In this document: in pieces, positions 5,482-5,768 of the stretch
How the letters are laid out: each line of letters begins with the position of its first letter
Position numbering within the stretch: the stretch's first letter is position 1
Notes under the pieces: generated by a model
Seen by the model: the letters and a program-made list of their open reading frames with translations, nothing else
Databases searched by the model: none
Told to the model about the DNA's origin: nothing
NCBI GenBank assembly: GCA_046484975.1
Contig: JAWOHX010000076.1
Span: forward strand, 1 to 5,768
DNA: 5,768 nucleotides
Direction: 5' to 3'
DNA from: JAWOHX01 sp046484975
GTDB taxonomy: Bacteria > Bacillota > Clostridia > DUPQ01
Position numbers and translations under genes: made by a program

Positions 5482-5511
5482 TTGACAGCCTCTTGCTGTA
5501 CATGGCATGAT
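5482..5511 (+). promoter_or_regulatory. Promoter of the nitrilase-family gene
   Basis: A perfect -35 TTGACA (5482-5487) is followed after 18 nt by CATGAT (5506-5511, 4 of 6), with TG one base upstream making an extended -10. Initiation would fall at about 5517-5518, the A of the ATG start codon, implying little or no leader. Confidence 0.55.
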
Positions 5512-5517
5512 GAATGC

Positions 5518-5768
5518 ATGAACGATGACAAAGACAAAAGCATAAAAGAAACATCCTGCACCCTCGGCATCCTCCAGATACAGGCGGGTGCGGGTGATAC
5601 GAATGGGAATATAAAAAGGGCAGTCAGCCTTTTTATGCAAGCCGTTTCGCAAGGTGCGCAACTGCTTGTTTTCCCGGAGCTGTTTTCCACCGGATATGAT
5701 CTTGCTGTCATGAAGGACAATCTTCATCAACTCGCCCAACCTCCTGATGGCATGCTGGTGCAGGATTT
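5518..5768 (+). CDS. Carbon-nitrogen hydrolase (nitrilase superfamily), N-terminal part
   Basis: The first 83 codons are visible and the gene runs off the right edge; full-length relatives have about 260-290 residues. After a charged 14-residue leader comes TLGILQIQAGAGDTNGNI (15-32), the first strand and the D-x-x-x-N element of nitrilases. It is followed by a helix and LLVFPELFSTGYDL (49-62). Glu54 of this motif is the first member of the Glu-Lys-Cys catalytic triad; the Lys and Cys would lie beyond the window. Members hydrolyse amides, N-carbamoyl compounds or nitriles, usually as cytosolic oligomers; the substrate cannot be told from this fragment. The start at ATG 5518 has no ribosome site in front and lies just after the -10 box. 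An in-frame ATG at 5476 would add 14 residues, but it also lacks a ribosome site and precedes the promoter. Confidence 0.88.
   Translation, partial: MNDDKDKSIKETSCTLGILQIQAGAGDTNGNIKRAVSLFMQAVSQGAQLLVFPELFSTGYDLAVMKDNLHQLAQPPDGMLVQD
5611..5636. repeat. Terminator-like inverted repeat inside the nitrilase gene
   Basis: The arms ATAAAAAGG (5611-5619) and CCTTTTTAT (5628-5636) pair perfectly around an 8-nt loop. The shape resembles a bidirectional terminator, but only two of nine pairs are G-C, and it is about 100 nt into an intact coding frame. A strong terminator is unlikely. Confidence 0.5.

Noticed and set aside
5391..5739. Minus-strand open frames across the right end
   Set aside because: They overlap the nitrilase gene, which has clear FPELFSTGYD and strand-1 motifs, and they also run through the promoter region of the small gene.

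Overview
The window looks like a chromosomal segment of an anaerobic Firmicute, most likely a clostridial relative with base composition near 50% GC by eye. This is inferred from several things: Shine-Dalgarno sites close to AGGAGG or GAGGTGA, a Spo0B/GHKL-type sensor kinase, a small lipoprotein started by TTG, an NfeD membrane protein, and a corrinoid-type uroporphyrinogen-decarboxylase-family protein. I see no rRNA, tRNA, CRISPR array, transposase or integrase. The genes look like native housekeeping or metabolic genes, not a mobile island.

Layout from left to right. (1) A short NfeD-family membrane protein on the minus strand runs off the left edge. (2) A two-helix sensor histidine kinase lies on the minus strand, with no response regulator in view. 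(3) Divergent from the kinase, across overlapping promoters that carry an imperfect dyad, is a plus-strand URO-D/MtaA-family protein. (4) A small minus-strand lipoprotein ends one base from the URO-D stop codon. (5) Divergent from the lipoprotein is a tightly coupled plus-strand pair: an NAD-dependent epimerase/dehydratase-like SDR protein and a DapA-like class I aldolase. Their stop and start codons share one base (TGATG). (6) Convergent to this pair is a 54-residue TPR-like protein on the minus strand, with a good promoter and a near-perfect 28-bp AT-rich palindrome at its predicted transcription start. (7) A plus-strand nitrilase-superfamily amidohydrolase runs off the right edge. It has no visible ribosome binding site, and a promoter placed so that transcription would begin at the start codon.

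The most system-like part is the SDR plus DapA-like operon. The SDR has the Rossmann glycine motif but a Cys where the catalytic Lys of YxxxK should be. The aldolase has the Schiff-base Lys and the active-site Tyr but lacks the Arg that true dihydrodipicolinate synthase uses for aspartate semialdehyde. Together they suggest catabolism of an unidentified small acid or sugar-acid substrate, not lysine synthesis. The nearby URO-D-family protein and nitrilase may be separate metabolic units; nothing in the sequence ties them to the pair beyond proximity. No canonical Rho-independent terminator was found at any gene end, so convergent read-through is likely at both convergent junctions.
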